Notes: generated from the sequence alone by a model not told the origin. 64,000 nucleotides of DNA from Pseudomonas sp. SDI (GCF_003105155.1 NZ_QETK01000005.1:118341-182340), one strand, 5' to 3'; shown: positions 39,511-50,343, numbered from the stretch's first letter. Translations and numbers: made by a program.

Positions 39511-39895
39511 ATGAAACCAGTCCTCCACGAATTACCGTACCTCGAAAACTGGCGTTGGCTCAGTCGGCGGATCCGCTGCGCGCTGGACCCGGACGAGCCG
39601 CGCCTGGTCGAACACTACCTGGCCGAAGGGCGCTATCTGGTCTGTTGCACCGAGACCTCCGCCTGGACCGTCGCCCTGACTTCATTGCGCCTGCTGCTCG
39701 ACACCGCCTGCGATCGCATGCTGCCGTGGCATTGGCGCTGCCTGTGCCTTGACCAGGCCTGGAAGCCACTGCTGCAGCTGCGCAGGCTTGACGGTGGCGA
39801 GCACGGTGAGCGCTGGCAGCCTTACGCCCTGCAACTGGCGAACTGCACGCTCCTGCCTTCGATTTCTTTCGCTGAACTGATGCAAGGACTTGATG

Positions 39896-39903
<8 letters not shown>
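39511..39903 (+). CDS. fagA: FagA-like protein (Fur-associated gene A)
   Basis: 130 residues from the ATG at 39511 (MKPVLHELPYLENWRWLSRRIRC). In-frame ATGs at 39481, 39502 and 39505 lie nearer to or inside the Fur box and are less likely. Leu/Trp-rich, with Cys at several sites (VCCTETSAW, CDRMLPWHWRCLCLD) and no signal peptide or clear domain. In P. aeruginosa fagA heads the Fur-repressed fagA-fumC-orfX-sodA operon; molecular function unknown. The last 8 bases overlap the fumC start, implying coupling. Confidence 0.85.
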
Positions 39904-41272
<1,369 letters not shown>

Positions 41273-41299
41273 CGTCGATCAGCGCTTTGGAGGTTGCTC

Positions 41300-41428
41300 A
41301 TGCAGCATTGGAAACGCACCACTGAAATCGCCATGCTGCAGGCCAGCCAGGAGCCGCGCCTATCGTCGGCGTTACCCGCCGGTCAGGACCAGGCGCCAGC
41401 CCCCGCCTTTCAATACGGAATCCATTGA
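41300..41428 (+). CDS. Small 42-residue reading frame in the orfX position
   Basis: ATG at 41300 with a strong GGAGG seven bases before it; ends one base before the sodA ATG. Encodes a 42-residue peptide ([20 protein letters not shown] ... PAFQYGIH) without recognisable domain. The equivalent slot in P. aeruginosa is orfX, a longer gene; this looks like a shortened remnant or a leader that couples fumC to sodA translation. Both readings are inference. Confidence 0.55.
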   Translation: MQHWKRTTEIAMLQASQEPRLSSALPAGQDQAPAPAFQYGIH

Positions 41429-41429
41429 T

Positions 41430-42041
41430 ATGCCTTATACCTTGCCTGCATTGCCGTACGCCTACGATGCGCTGGAACCGCACATCGACACCCAGACCAT
41501 GCAGATCCACCACAGCAAGCACCACCAGACCTATATCAACAACCTCAATGCCGCTGTCGAAGGCACCGAGTACGCCGAGTGGCCGGTCGAGCAATTGGTG
41601 GCCAGCGTCAACAGCCTGCCGCAACACCTGCAGGCCGCCGTGATCAACCAGGGCGGCGGGCATGCCAACCATTCGCTGTTCTGGACCGTCATGTCGCCTA
41701 GCGGTGGCGGACTGCCACAGGGTGGGCTCGGTGAGGCCATCGACGATCAGTTGGGCGGCTTCGACGCCTTCAAGGATGCGTTCACCAAAGCCGCGCTGAC
41801 CCGCTTCGGCAGCGGCTGGGCCTGGCTCAGCGTTACCCCGCAGAAGACCCTGGTGGTCGAAAGCAGCGGTAACCAGGACAGCCCGCTGATGAACGGCAAC
41901 ACGCCGATTCTTGGCCTGGACGTGTGGGAACACGCCTACTACCTGCTGTATCAGAACCGCCGCCCGGAATACATCAATGCCTTCTACAACGTGATCGACT
42001 GGTCCGAAGTAGAGCGGCGCTACCGCGCCGCTCTCGCGTGA
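41430..42041 (+). CDS. sodA: Manganese superoxide dismutase
   Basis: 203 residues. Metal ligands by family alignment: His27 ([13 protein letters not shown]), His81 ([11 protein letters not shown]), Asp164 and His168 ([16 protein letters not shown]). [11 protein letters not shown] and the [11 protein letters not shown] stretch point to the Mn rather than Fe type. Converts superoxide to peroxide in the cytoplasm; as last major gene of the fagA operon it is made when iron is scarce and FeSOD cannot be loaded. Confidence 0.95.
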   Translation: MPYTLPALPYAYDALEPHIDTQTMQIHHSKHHQTYINNLNAAVEGTEYAEWPVEQLVASVNSLPQHLQAAVINQGGGHANHSLFWTVMSPSGGGLPQGGLGEAIDDQLGGFDAFKDAFTKAALTRFGSGWAWLSVTPQKTLVVESSGNQDSPLMNGNTPILGLDVWEHAYYLLYQNRRPEYINAFYNVIDWSEVERRYRAALA

Positions 42042-42052
42042 GCCATACCGGC

Positions 42053-42232
42053 ATGCGTTTCGACGCTCTGGCCATTGGCAGTGTGCGCTTGTTCCGGCTG
42101 GCGCTGGGTAGCTTGGTGCTTCTGATCGGCACCGCATTGCTGGTGGTCCAGGGATTTGCCTGGCTCGACCTTGAGCCACGGATGCTGCGCGTCCTCGAGT
42201 GGGCAGCGTTGTGTGCCCTGACTACTGCCTGA
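42053..42232 (+). CDS. Small membrane protein downstream of sodA, possibly frameshifted
   Basis: 59 residues, starting 11 bases after the sodA stop: MRFDALAIGSVRLFRLALGS, then one strong span (LVLLIGTALLVVQGFAW) and LDLEPRMLRVLEWAALCALTTA. The second hydrophobic stretch ends abruptly at TGA 42230-42232. The bases that follow encode MMVVDMALS in a +1 frame and reach a stop at 42259-42261; one extra base near 42228 would join them to complete a second span. So the gene may carry a natural frameshift or a sequence error. No known function. Confidence 0.55.
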   Translation: MRFDALAIGSVRLFRLALGSLVLLIGTALLVVQGFAWLDLEPRMLRVLEWAALCALTTA

Positions 42233-42347
42233 TGATGGTGGTGGATATGGCGTTGTCCTGACGCGCGCCGCCGTTGTCGGTGCAAGGCTATATACTTCAC
42301 GCTTTTGGTTGCGGTCGGCCTCGGCCGCACTCGCATGGAGTGTGCGT

Positions 42348-43040
42348 GTGAAGTATTTCAAGAACCTTTACTGGAAAGGCTGGATCCGCAAGCGTGATTG
42401 CAAGCTGGCGGGTGGGTTGCCTTCGCTGAGCAGGAAGTCGCGGTTGGTCATGGAGAGCACCGCAGAGCTTGGACGAGTCAGTATCGTTTCACACGCGCTG
42501 AGTGTTGGCGCCCACACCTACATCCGCAGCGGTGGTGTGCTGGAAGTGGTTTCCAGTATCGGTCGCTACTGTTCGATCGGGGTGGATGTGTTTGTCGGTC
42601 AGGAAAAAGCTACACACCCCGCCGACTGGGTCAGCTCCCACCCGTTTCAGTTCACTGACACGGCACTGCGCTATGACCCGGAGCTGGTTCCGGCCACCAT
42701 CGGCCATGACGTCTGGATCGGTCGTGGCGCTATGGTGCTGGAAGGGGTCAGTGTCGGAACCGGGGCGATCATCGCCACCCGTGCTCTGGTGACCCGCGAT
42801 GTGCCACCTTATGCGATTGTGGCTGGGGTACCGGCAAAGATCATTCGCTATCGGCACTCGCCAGAGATCATCGAGCGGCTGCTGGCCAGCCAGTGGTGGG
42901 AACTGGACTATGAGTGGCTGAAAACCTTGCCGATGGACCGCCCGCAAGCGTTTCTCGATCAGCTGGATCAGCTCAAGGAAAAGCCCAAGGCCCGTTACCC
43001 GCGGATCGAGATTACCCAGCAGGGCGCCAAACTGCTTTAA
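42348..43040 (+). CDS. CatB-type hexapeptide O-acetyltransferase
   Basis: 230 residues from a GTG start seven bases after GGAG (MKYFKNLYWKGWIRKRD). Left-handed beta-helix of hexapeptide repeats: TAELGRVSIVSHALSVGAHTYIRSGG, VVSSIGRYCSIGVDVFVGQ, then the active-site type segment ATHPADWVSSHPF with a likely catalytic His, and IGHDVWIGRGAMVLEGVSVGTGAIIATRALVTRDVPPYAIVAGVPAKIIRYR. Such enzymes acetylate sugars, polysaccharides or xenobiotics. No glycosyltransferase or polysaccharide gene is adjacent, so the acceptor is unknown. Monocistronic; converges on ptsO. Confidence 0.85.
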   Translation: MKYFKNLYWKGWIRKRDCKLAGGLPSLSRKSRLVMESTAELGRVSIVSHALSVGAHTYIRSGGVLEVVSSIGRYCSIGVDVFVGQEKATHPADWVSSHPFQFTDTALRYDPELVPATIGHDVWIGRGAMVLEGVSVGTGAIIATRALVTRDVPPYAIVAGVPAKIIRYRHSPEIIERLLASQWWELDYEWLKTLPMDRPQAFLDQLDQLKEKPKARYPRIEITQQGAKLL

Positions 43041-43049
43041 ATCGGAGGC

Positions 43050-43322
43050 TTACTCGCCTTCGTCGAAGTAGTTTTCGATCAGGGCGATCAGTGCACCGAG
43101 TGCTTCGTCGTCCTGTTCGCCCTCGGTGTGCAGGTGCACCTGGGTGCCCTTGCCGGCGGCCAGCATCATGACCGCCATGATGCTCTTGCCGTCGACCAGT
43201 TTGTCGGGGGCGCGGCCGACACGTACCTGGCAGGGAAAGCGTCCCGCTACGCCAACGAATTTGGCTGCGGCCCGGGCATGCAGCCCCAGCTTGTTGATGA
43301 TGGTGATTTCACGAGCGGGCAT
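43050..43322 (-). CDS. ptsO: HPr-like phosphocarrier of the nitrogen PTS (NPr)
   Basis: 90 residues. Phospho-acceptor His15 in NKLGLHARAAAKFV, and the regulatory-type Ser in DGKSIMAVMMLAAGKG. Takes phosphate from PtsP and passes it to PtsN. Longer in-frame starts overlap rapZ and are rejected; ATG at 43322. Last gene of the rpoN cluster, 20 bases after rapZ. Confidence 0.94.
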   Translation of the reverse strand: MPAREITIINKLGLHARAAAKFVGVAGRFPCQVRVGRAPDKLVDGKSIMAVMMLAAGKGTQVHLHTEGEQDDEALGALIALIENYFDEGE

Positions 43323-43342
43323 CGCAGCGGGGATCCTGTGGG

Positions 43343-44197
43343 CTAGAGGTCGCGGTGGCGAACCTGAACGTTCTTCAACGATTGCTGGAGTGCCTGACCC
43401 AGACGTTCGGTCAGGTAGACGGAGCGGTGGTGGCCGCCGGTGCAGCCGATGGCGATTGTGACATAGGCACGGTTGCTGGCAGCAAAACGCGGCAACCATT
43501 TGAGTAGGTAGGACGAAATGTCCTGGTACATGTCTTCAACATCCGGCTGTGCTGCCAGGTAGTCGATGACCGGCTGTTCGAGCCCTGAATGCTCGCGAAG
43601 TTCCGGCTTCCAGTACGGGTTGGGCAGGCAGCGCACGTCGAACACCAGGTCGGCATCGACCGGCATGCCCCGTTTGAAACCGAACGACTCGACCAGGAAG
43701 GCCGTGCCCGGCTCAGGCTGGTTGAGCAGGCGCAGCTTGATCGTATCCCGCAACTGATAGAGGTTCAGGTTGGTGGTGTCGATCTTCAGGTCGGCAAGGT
43801 CGGCGATCGGCCCCAGCAACTCGCTTTCAACGCGGATGGCTTCGGCCAGCGAGCGCTGGGTATTGGTCAATGGATGGCGACGGCGGGTTTCCGAGAAGCG
43901 CTTGAGTAGGGTGTCCTCGTCGGCATCCAGGTACAGCACGTCGCACTGGATATGCCGGGAACGGGCGTCTTCAAGCAGCTCGGGGAAGCGGGACAGGTGG
44001 CTGGGCAGGTTGCGTGCGTCGATCGACACGGCAACCTTGGGTTGCGACAGTTCGGTGTTGATCAGGGCACTTTCGGCCAATTGCGGCAGCAGCCCGGCGG
44101 GCAGGTTGTCGATGCAGTAGTAGCCGTTGTCCTCCAGTACATCGAGGGCGGTACTTTTACCGGAGCCGGACCGGCCGCTGACGATGATCAAACGCAT
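43343..44197 (-). CDS. rapZ: RNase adapter protein RapZ
   Basis: 284 residues. N-terminal Walker A GRSGSGKS at 8-15 and a kinase-like fold ([15 protein letters not shown]); C-terminal substrate-binding domain with [32 protein letters not shown]. In enteric bacteria RapZ binds glucosamine-6-phosphate, GlmZ RNA and RNase E to control GlmS; the Pseudomonas target is less clear. Two bases separate it from ptsN. Confidence 0.95.
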   Translation of the reverse strand: MRLIIVSGRSGSGKSTALDVLEDNGYYCIDNLPAGLLPQLAESALINTELSQPKVAVSIDARNLPSHLSRFPELLEDARSRHIQCDVLYLDADEDTLLKRFSETRRRHPLTNTQRSLAEAIRVESELLGPIADLADLKIDTTNLNLYQLRDTIKLRLLNQPEPGTAFLVESFGFKRGMPVDADLVFDVRCLPNPYWKPELREHSGLEQPVIDYLAAQPDVEDMYQDISSYLLKWLPRFAASNRAYVTIAIGCTGGHHRSVYLTERLGQALQQSLKNVQVRHRDL

Positions 44198-44199
44198 GA

Positions 44200-44664
44200 T
44201 TAATGCCCGTTCTGCACGTCCAGTACGACCTGGTACAGGGATTGGTTGTCAGGCGCCTTACGCAACTTTTCACGTACGTCCTGACGATCAAGCATGCTGG
44301 CAATCTGGCGCAGTAGCTCAAGGTGGGCGTCGGTGGCGGCTTCCGGAACCAGCAGAACGAACAGCAGGTCGACCGGCGCGCCATCGATGGCGTCGAAGTC
44401 TATTGGCGCATCCAGGTGAAGCAATGCACTCACGGGCTCTGCACAGCCCTTTAGCCGGCAATGTGGAATGGCAATACCATTACCGAAACCGGTGGAACCC
44501 AGTTTTTCTCGGGCGATAAGGGCCTCGAATACAGCTTGGGTTTCCAGATCGGGTACTTCTTTACCGATCAGGTTGGCAATCTGTTCGAGCGCACGCTTTT
44601 TACTGCCACCCGGCACGTTCACCAGGGAACGGCCGGGGGTCAGGATAGTTTCAAGTCGGATCAT
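44200..44664 (-). CDS. ptsN: PTS IIA-like nitrogen regulatory protein PtsN
   Basis: 154 residues. Phosphorylated His68 in [15 protein letters not shown]. PtsN links carbon/nitrogen status to K+ transport, pyruvate dehydrogenase and sigma-54 dependent promoters (e.g. Pu in P. putida). PtsN and the HPr-like gene flank rapZ; start at 44664 and 12 bases from hpf. Confidence 0.95.
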   Translation of the reverse strand: MIRLETILTPGRSLVNVPGGSKKRALEQIANLIGKEVPDLETQAVFEALIAREKLGSTGFGNGIAIPHCRLKGCAEPVSALLHLDAPIDFDAIDGAPVDLLFVLLVPEAATDAHLELLRQIASMLDRQDVREKLRKAPDNQSLYQVVLDVQNGH

Positions 44665-44676
44665 GGATGAGGGGGA

Positions 44677-44985
44677 TCAGCGAGCCGCTGCACCTTGCAG
44701 CAGGCTTTGCTGTTTTTCCTTGTGTTTTTTCAGTTGGCGGTCGAGCTTGTCGGTCAGCGCGTCTATCGCTGCATACATGTCTGAATGTTCGGCGTTGGCA
44801 ACTACTTCACCACCCGGAATCTGCAGCGTGGCTTCGATTTTTTGCTGAAGTTTTTCGACCTTCATGATCACCGTTACATTGGTAATCTTGTCGAAATGCC
44901 CTTCCAGGCGTTTCAGCTTTTGCTCGACATACTCGCGCAGGGGCGGGGTAACTTCTACATGCTGTCCACTGATATTGACTTGCAT
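44677..44985 (-). CDS. hpf: Ribosome hibernation-promoting factor HPF
   Basis: 102 residues, short form. MQVNISGQHVEVTPPLREYVEQKLKRL followed by FDKITNVTVIMKVEKLQQKIEATLQIPGGEVVANAEHSDMYAAIDALTDKLDRQLKKHKEK: the beta-alpha-beta-beta-beta-alpha fold that lies in the 30S channel and helps form 100S dimers. Adjacent to rpoN as in many proteobacteria. ATG 44985 behind AGGAGAAGC is preferred over an upstream start. Confidence 0.94.
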   Translation of the reverse strand: MQVNISGQHVEVTPPLREYVEQKLKRLEGHFDKITNVTVIMKVEKLQQKIEATLQIPGGEVVANAEHSDMYAAIDALTDKLDRQLKKHKEKQQSLLQGAAAR

Positions 44986-45066
44986 ACAGCTTCTCCTTTG
45001 TTGCCGGTGCATAAGAGGCAGGTGTTGCGCCTGCCACTGAACTGCTGTGGCACACCTCAGGAGCCG

Positions 45067-46563
45067 TTACATCAATCGCTTGCGCTCGCTCGACGGTGCA
45101 ATGCCGAGGGACTCGCGGTACTTGGCGACGGTGCGACGTGCTACCTGGATGCCTTGTGCCTCCAGTAAACCAGCGATCTTGCTGTCACTCAATGGCTTTT
45201 TCTGATTTTCCGCCGCAACCAGTTTCTTGATGATCGCGCGTATCGCCGTGGACGAGCATTCTCCGCCTTCGGCGGTGCTGACGTGGCTTGAGAAAAAGTA
45301 TTTCAGTTCGTAGATGCCACGCGGGGTGTGCATGTATTTCTGTGTGGTCACCCGCGAAATGGTCGATTCGTGCATGCCCACCGCCTCGGCGATATCGTGC
45401 AGTACCAGCGGCTTCATGGCCTCATCGCCGTGGTCGAGGAAGCCGCGCTGATGCTCGACGATCTGCGTGGCTACTTTCATCAGGGTTTCGTTGCGGCTTT
45501 GCAGGCTCTTGATGAACCAGCGCGCCTCTTGCAACTGATTGCGCATGAAGGTGTTGTCGGCGCTGGTGTCGGCACGACGGACGAAGCCGGCGTACTGCGG
45601 GTTGACGCGCAGGCGCGGGACCGCCTCCTGGTTCAGCTCCACCAGCCAGCGGTCGCTGTCCTTGCGTACGATTACGTCAGGCACGACGTATTCGGCTTCG
45701 CTGGACTCGATTTGCGAGCCGGGGCGCGGGTTCAGGCTTTGCACCAGCTCGATTACCTGGCGCAGTTCGTCTTCCTTGAGCTTCATGCGGCGCATCAGCT
45801 GGCTGTAGTCGCGGCTACCGAGCAGGTCGATGTAGTCGCTGACCAGGCGCTGTGCCTCGGCTATCCACGGCGTGCGTGGCGGCAACTGACGCAATTGCAG
45901 CAACAGGCACTCGCCGAGGTTGCGTGCGCCGATGCCCGCTGGTTCGAATTGCTGGATACGGTGCAGGACGGCTTCGACTTCGTCGAGCTCGATGTCCAGT
46001 TCCGGGTCGAAGGATTCGCAGATTTCTTCCAGGGTTTCGTCGAGGTAACCCTGGTTGTTGATGCAGTCGATCAGCGTCACGGCGATCAGCCGGTCGGTGT
46101 CGGACATCGGCGCCAGGTTCAATTGCCAGAGCAGGTGGCTCTGCAGGCTTTCGCCGGCAGAGGTGCGGGTGGTGAAATCCCACTCGTCGTCGTCATTGCT
46201 CGGCAGGCTGCTGGCGCTGGTCTGGTAGATATCTTCCCAGGCCGTGTCGACCGGCAGTTCGTTAGGGATTCGCTCGCCCCATTCGCCGTCTTCGAGGTTG
46301 TCCACGGTGGTGGCCGCGGCTTCCTGGAAGCTGCTCTCCTGGACATCGGCAGCAGGCTTGCTTTCGGCGTTGTCGGCCATCGGGTCGCTGTTGTCGAAGT
46401 CTTCGCCTTCTTCCTGGCGTTCGAGCATCGGGTTGGATTCCAGGGCTTCCTGGATTTCCTGCTGCAAGTCCAGTGTGGACAGCTGGAGCAGTCGGATGGC
46501 CTGTTGCAACTGCGGAGTCATCGTCAGTTGCTGGCCCATTCTTAGGACGAGCGATGGTTTCAT
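45067..46563 (-). CDS. rpoN: RNA polymerase sigma-54 factor RpoN
   Basis: 498 residues. Region I is Gln/Leu-rich ([31 protein letters not shown]), region II acidic (about 55-120), region III holds the core-binding and HTH ([21 protein letters not shown]) modules, and the RpoN box [10 protein letters not shown] is at 475-484 for the -24 element. Directs nitrogen, motility and catabolic promoters that need AAA activators. Preceded by lptB. Confidence 0.98.
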   Translation of the reverse strand: MKPSLVLRMGQQLTMTPQLQQAIRLLQLSTLDLQQEIQEALESNPMLERQEEGEDFDNSDPMADNAESKPAADVQESSFQEAAATTVDNLEDGEWGERIPNELPVDTAWEDIYQTSASSLPSNDDDEWDFTTRTSAGESLQSHLLWQLNLAPMSDTDRLIAVTLIDCINNQGYLDETLEEICESFDPELDIELDEVEAVLHRIQQFEPAGIGARNLGECLLLQLRQLPPRTPWIAEAQRLVSDYIDLLGSRDYSQLMRRMKLKEDELRQVIELVQSLNPRPGSQIESSEAEYVVPDVIVRKDSDRWLVELNQEAVPRLRVNPQYAGFVRRADTSADNTFMRNQLQEARWFIKSLQSRNETLMKVATQIVEHQRGFLDHGDEAMKPLVLHDIAEAVGMHESTISRVTTQKYMHTPRGIYELKYFFSSHVSTAEGGECSSTAIRAIIKKLVAAENQKKPLSDSKIAGLLEAQGIQVARRTVAKYRESLGIAPSSERKRLM

Positions 46564-46637
46564 GGCAGGGGCTTAACACCTTATTCGCCGGCGCACAGGC
46601 GCCATCTACCGACGCCGTGGGCGCCAACTTTAAGCAA

Positions 46638-46643
46638 ATTATA
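46638..46643 (-). promoter_or_regulatory. Perfect -10 hexamer upstream of rpoN
   Basis: TATAAT on the minus strand, 75 bases before the rpoN ATG, in a gap of 175 bases after lptB. No good -35 at 16-18 bases, so it may be an internal weak or activator-aided promoter. Confidence 0.4.
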
Positions 46644-46738
46644 TGCCTGAAATTGTGGCGTTTGCCTAGAGCGCTGTAACAATTAAGCCGGTATTTGGGC
46701 CGATTGCCAGCGCTCGGGCAGCGCCATACACCTCGAAC

Positions 46739-47464
46739 TTACAGGCGGAACTCGTGGCCGAGGTAAACCTCCTTGACCAGGTCGTTCGCCAGGATGGTCT
46801 CGGCGTCGCCCTCGGCGATCAGCTGGCCATCGTTGACGATGTAAGCGGTTTCGCAGATATCCAGGGTTTCACGGACGTTGTGGTCGGTGATCAGAACGCC
46901 AATGCCCTTGGCTTTCAGGTGGTGGATGATCTGCTTGATGTCGCCGACCGAGATCGGGTCGACACCGGCAAACGGTTCGTCGAGCAGGATGAACTTCGGT
47001 GCGGTCGCCAGGGCGCGGGCGATTTCCACTCGGCGGCGTTCGCCACCGGACAGGCTCATGCCGAGGTTGTCGCGGATGTGGCTGATGTGGAACTCCTGCA
47101 GCAGGCTTTCCAGCTCCTTGCGCCGGCCATCGCGGTCGAGTTCCTTGCGGGTCTCGAGGATCGCCATGATGTTGTCGGCCACCGACAGTTTGCGGAAGAT
47201 CGAGGCTTCCTGCGGCAGGTAGCCGATACCGGCACGGGCGCGGCCGTGCATCGGCTGGTGGCTGACATCCAGGTCGTCGATCAGGACGCGGCCCTGGTCG
47301 GCCTGTACCAGGCCGACGATCATGTAGAAGCACGTGGTCTTGCCGGCGCCGTTCGGGCCAAGCAGGCCAACGATCTGCCCGCTGTCGATCGACAGGCTGA
47401 CGTCACGCACGACTTGCCGGCTTTTGTAGGCCTTGGCCAGATGCTGGGCTTTCAGGGTTGCCAT
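46739..47464 (-). CDS. lptB: LPS export ABC transporter ATPase LptB
   Basis: 241 residues. Walker [10 protein letters not shown] at 36-44, Q-loop YLPQEASIF, signature [15 protein letters not shown], Walker [13 protein letters not shown] and the family-typical [19 protein letters not shown]. With LptFG (not in this window) it extracts LPS from the inner membrane and passes it to LptC. ATG overlaps the lptA stop by one base. Confidence 0.97.
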   Translation of the reverse strand: MATLKAQHLAKAYKSRQVVRDVSLSIDSGQIVGLLGPNGAGKTTCFYMIVGLVQADQGRVLIDDLDVSHQPMHGRARAGIGYLPQEASIFRKLSVADNIMAILETRKELDRDGRRKELESLLQEFHISHIRDNLGMSLSGGERRRVEIARALATAPKFILLDEPFAGVDPISVGDIKQIIHHLKAKGIGVLITDHNVRETLDICETAYIVNDGQLIAEGDAETILANDLVKEVYLGHEFRL

Positions 47465-47988
47465 TACTCGGCCTTCTTCTTCGGCTGGATCACCATGTCG
47501 ATCCGTGGACGCGACTCGGTGACTTTGCCACCGCGACCGGCGGTAGCGATCTGCTTCACCGTGTCGTAGACGATCTTCTCGCCTTCGGTGGTGTTGCCTT
47601 CGTTGATAACTTTGGCGCGGTCGATCAGTACGATGCGGTTTTGCGGCGCATTGTATTGGATCGTCTTGCCGTAGCCTTGCATCTTGTCTGGCTTGGCGGC
47701 GCTCTGCTGCTGCTCGAAGTAGGCCAGGTTGCCCACCGAGGTCACCACGTCGATGTCGCCGGAGGCGGTGCGGGTGATGGTCACGGTGTTGCCTTTGATC
47801 ATCATCGAGCCTTGGGTGATGATCACGTCGCCGGTGTAGGTGGCAACGCCTTGTTTGTCATCCAGTTGAGCCTGGTCAGCCTGGATGCGGATAGGCTGAT
47901 CACGGTCGTTCGGCAGGGCCCAGGCGCTCGCGCTTCCCAGTGCTGCGCTCAGGCTGAGCAAAAAGGGGAGTGTTTTAACGAGCCTCAT
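47464..47988 (-). CDS. lptA: LPS transport periplasmic bridge protein LptA
   Basis: 174 residues. Signal peptide [24 protein letters not shown], then the beta-jellyroll OstA_N domain ([36 protein letters not shown]). Lys-rich C-terminal tail PKKKAE. Oligomers make the periplasmic bridge for LPS between LptC and LptD. Overlaps lptC by 14 bases and lptB by one base. Confidence 0.95.
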   Translation of the reverse strand: MRLVKTLPFLLSLSAALGSASAWALPNDRDQPIRIQADQAQLDDKQGVATYTGDVIITQGSMMIKGNTVTITRTASGDIDVVTSVGNLAYFEQQQSAAKPDKMQGYGKTIQYNAPQNRIVLIDRAKVINEGNTTEGEKIVYDTVKQIATAGRGGKVTESRPRIDMVIQPKKKAE

Positions 47989-48547
47989 ACTGTCCTCTTA
48001 CGTTGGACAGCAGGTCCATCCTGCCGTCTTTCAAATACGCTTTCATTCCCTTGCCCGTAGTCCAGCCACCGGCGCCGTCGATTCTAACGTCTTGCTCGGT
48101 TTGCGCATATTGCTTCTGCGGGAATACGGTCATACGGCTGCTGGTAATGATCATGGTGCGGTTCTGTTCGTCGGTGCGGGCGACCCGGACTGCGTCGATC
48201 AGTTCTACTTCGCTGCCATCCGGGTTGACCTCGCCACGGGTGCTTTGCACATGCCATGGGTACGTGGTGCCGCGGTACATCTGCAGGTCCGGAGTGGTCA
48301 GCAGGGTGATTTCGCTGGCCTCCAGGTGTTCGACCTTGTCGGCGGTCATCTCGTATTGCAGCTTGCCGTTGGGCAGGTACTGCACGCTGTGCGCGTTGAT
48401 CGCGTAGTAATCGATGGCACGGTTGTCGACCGTGGCCACCGGCTGGTCGAGGAAGGTTTCCGGGCTGATGTTCCAATAGCCGACCGCCGCCAGCAGGGCG
48501 GCGATCACGCTGAACAGCGCAATGTTGCGAATCTTTTTACTGAACAT
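47975..48547 (-). CDS. lptC: LPS export protein LptC
   Basis: 190 residues: one N-terminal span (NIALFSVIAALLAAVGYW) and a periplasmic jellyroll (DYYAINAHSVQYLPNGKLQYEMTADKVEHLEASEITLLTTPDLQMY in order). Receives LPS from LptBFG and hands it to LptA. The C-terminus overlaps the lptA start, implying coupling. Confidence 0.94.
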   Translation of the reverse strand: MFSKKIRNIALFSVIAALLAAVGYWNISPETFLDQPVATVDNRAIDYYAINAHSVQYLPNGKLQYEMTADKVEHLEASEITLLTTPDLQMYRGTTYPWHVQSTRGEVNPDGSEVELIDAVRVARTDEQNRTMIITSSRMTVFPQKQYAQTEQDVRIDGAGGWTTGKGMKAYLKDGRMDLLSNVRGQYEAR

Positions 48548-48555
48548 GGATCGCT

Positions 48556-49080
48556 CTACAGGTAATGGGCATTCGCCGCGTCCAGGTTGCCCTGGGCTTC
48601 AAGGATCAGCTCGCAGAACTCGCGGGCCGCGCCCTCGCCACCGCGGGCACGGGTAACGCCATGGGCGTGTTCGCGCACGAAACTGGCGGCGTTGGCCACC
48701 GCCATGCCCAGGCCGACCCGGCGAATCACCGGCAGGTCCGGGAGGTCGTCGCCCAGGTAGGCGACCTGTTCATAGCTTAGGCCCAGTTGGCCAAGAAGCC
48801 CGTCGAGCACGACCAATTTGTCTTCGCGGCCCTGGTACAGGTGCGGGATGCCGAGGTTCTTCGCCCGGCGCTCGACCACCGGGGTCTTGCGTCCGCTGAT
48901 GATGGCGGTGGTAACGCCGCTGTTCATCAGCATCTTGATGCCCTGGCCGTCGAGGGTGTTGAAGGTCTTGAATTCGCTGCCATCTTCGAGGAAGTACAGG
49001 CGGCCGTCGGTCAGCACGCCGTCGACGTCGAACACCGCCAGCTTGATGGCTTTACCGCGTTGCAGCAGATCGTTGCTCAT
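48556..49080 (-). CDS. kdsC: 3-deoxy-D-manno-octulosonate 8-phosphate phosphatase KdsC
   Basis: 174 residues, class C0 HAD phosphatase without cap. Nucleophile/acid pair Asp18 and Asp20 in FDVDGVLTDG; motif II TTAIISGRKT; motif III AYLGDDLPDLPVIRRVGLG. Makes free Kdo for the LPS inner core. Directly abuts kdsD, so the two Kdo steps are co-made with the Lpt proteins. Confidence 0.95.
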   Translation of the reverse strand: MSNDLLQRGKAIKLAVFDVDGVLTDGRLYFLEDGSEFKTFNTLDGQGIKMLMNSGVTTAIISGRKTPVVERRAKNLGIPHLYQGREDKLVVLDGLLGQLGLSYEQVAYLGDDLPDLPVIRRVGLGMAVANAASFVREHAHGVTRARGGEGAAREFCELILEAQGNLDAANAHYL

Positions 49081-50055
49081 TTACATCACTCCGGCGCGCA
49101 GCAGGTCGTGCATGTTCAGGGCGCCGACCGGGCGGTCGGCCTTGTCGACCACCACCAGTGCGCTGATCTTGTGGTCTTCCATGATTTTCAGCGCCTCGGC
49201 GGCGAGCATTTCGGCTCGGGCGGTCTTGCCATGAACGGTCATCACTTCCTCGATGCGGGTCGTGTGCACGTCGATGTTGCGGTCCAGGCTGCGGCGCAGG
49301 TCGCCGTCGGTGAAGATCCCGGCCAGGCGGCCATCGGCTTCGGCGACCACAGTCATGCCCAGGCCCTTGCGCGACATTTCCAGCAGCGCCTCCTTGAGCA
49401 GGGTGCCGCGGGTGACCTGCGGCAGTTCGTCGCCCGCGTGCATCACGTTTTCAACCTTGAGCAGCAGGCGGCGACCCAGCGCACCGCCCGGGTGCGAGAA
49501 GGCGAAGTCTTCGGCGGTAAAGCCGCGAGCCTCAAGCAGGGCGATGGCCAGCGCGTCGCCCAGCACCAGCGCGGCGGTGGTCGAAGAGGTCGGCGCCAGG
49601 TTCAGTGGGCAGGCTTCCTGGGCCACACGGGCGTCGAGGTTGACCTCGGCGGCCTTGGCCAGCGGCGATTCGGGGTTGCCGGTGAGGCTGATCAGCTGGA
49701 TGCCCAGGCGCTTGATCAGGGGCAGCAGGGTGACGATCTCGGCGGTGGAACCGGAGTTGGACAGTGCCAGGATGATGTCGTCCTTGGTGATCATGCCCAT
49801 GTCGCCGTGGCTGGCTTCGGCTGGGTGGACGAAGAACGCGGGGGTACCAGTGCTGGCCAGGGTCGCGGCAATCTTGTTGCCGATGTGGCCGGATTTACCC
49901 ATGCCCACCACCACGACGCGGCCCTTGCTGGCCAGGATCAGTTCGCAAGCCTTGACGAAATCGGCGTCGATATGGGCCAGCAGGCCTTCTACCGCTTCGA
50001 GTTCGTAGCGGATGGTGCGCTGTGCGGATTGAATCAGGTCGGTGGATTGGCTCAT
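49081..50055 (-). CDS. kdsD: Arabinose 5-phosphate isomerase KdsD
   Basis: 324 residues from the ATG at 50055. SIS domain at about 35-180 (GRVVVVGMGKSGHIGNKIAATLASTGTPAFFVHPAEASHGDMGM, active-site His included) and two CBS domains (about 205-265 and 275-324). Turns ribulose 5-phosphate into arabinose 5-phosphate, the first Kdo precursor. First gene of the minus-strand cluster; divergent from mlaF. A longer frame to 50163 has no signal for start and is rejected. Confidence 0.95.
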   Translation of the reverse strand: MSQSTDLIQSAQRTIRYELEAVEGLLAHIDADFVKACELILASKGRVVVVGMGKSGHIGNKIAATLASTGTPAFFVHPAEASHGDMGMITKDDIILALSNSGSTAEIVTLLPLIKRLGIQLISLTGNPESPLAKAAEVNLDARVAQEACPLNLAPTSSTTAALVLGDALAIALLEARGFTAEDFAFSHPGGALGRRLLLKVENVMHAGDELPQVTRGTLLKEALLEMSRKGLGMTVVAEADGRLAGIFTDGDLRRSLDRNIDVHTTRIEEVMTVHGKTARAEMLAAEALKIMEDHKISALVVVDKADRPVGALNMHDLLRAGVM

Positions 50056-50224
50056 GTCGAAATCGGATTTGCCTGATGAAAAGGCCGCGATTATAGCGGC
50101 AATGCGCAAAAGCCTCACCTGTGTTTGTCCGCCGGTGTGTGTTACGTCGTTTTTTGATACCAATCGGTCAGTACATAAGGAAGTGTTTTCTCTGTACAGC
50201 GCCTGAACAAGCTGAGCGATGGCC

Positions 50225-50254
50225 TTGGGGCGCCCCTGTCAGCGGTGCTATAGT
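50225..50254 (+). promoter_or_regulatory. Candidate sigma-70 promoter of the mla operon
   Basis: TTGGGG (50225-50230) and TATAGT (50249-50254) separated by 18 bases. The -10 matches five of six. A hairpin GCCTCC-ACGAA-GGAGGC at 50288-50304 would lie in the leader, upstream of the mlaF ribosome site (AAGGAGTCTAG). Confidence 0.4.
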
Positions 50255-50343
50255 TCGCCGCCTGTTCGGCCCGCTCGGAACGTGCGTGCCTCCACGAAGG
50301 AGGCGGGCGTCTGAGTGAGAAGGCTGCATCGCAAGGAGTCTAG

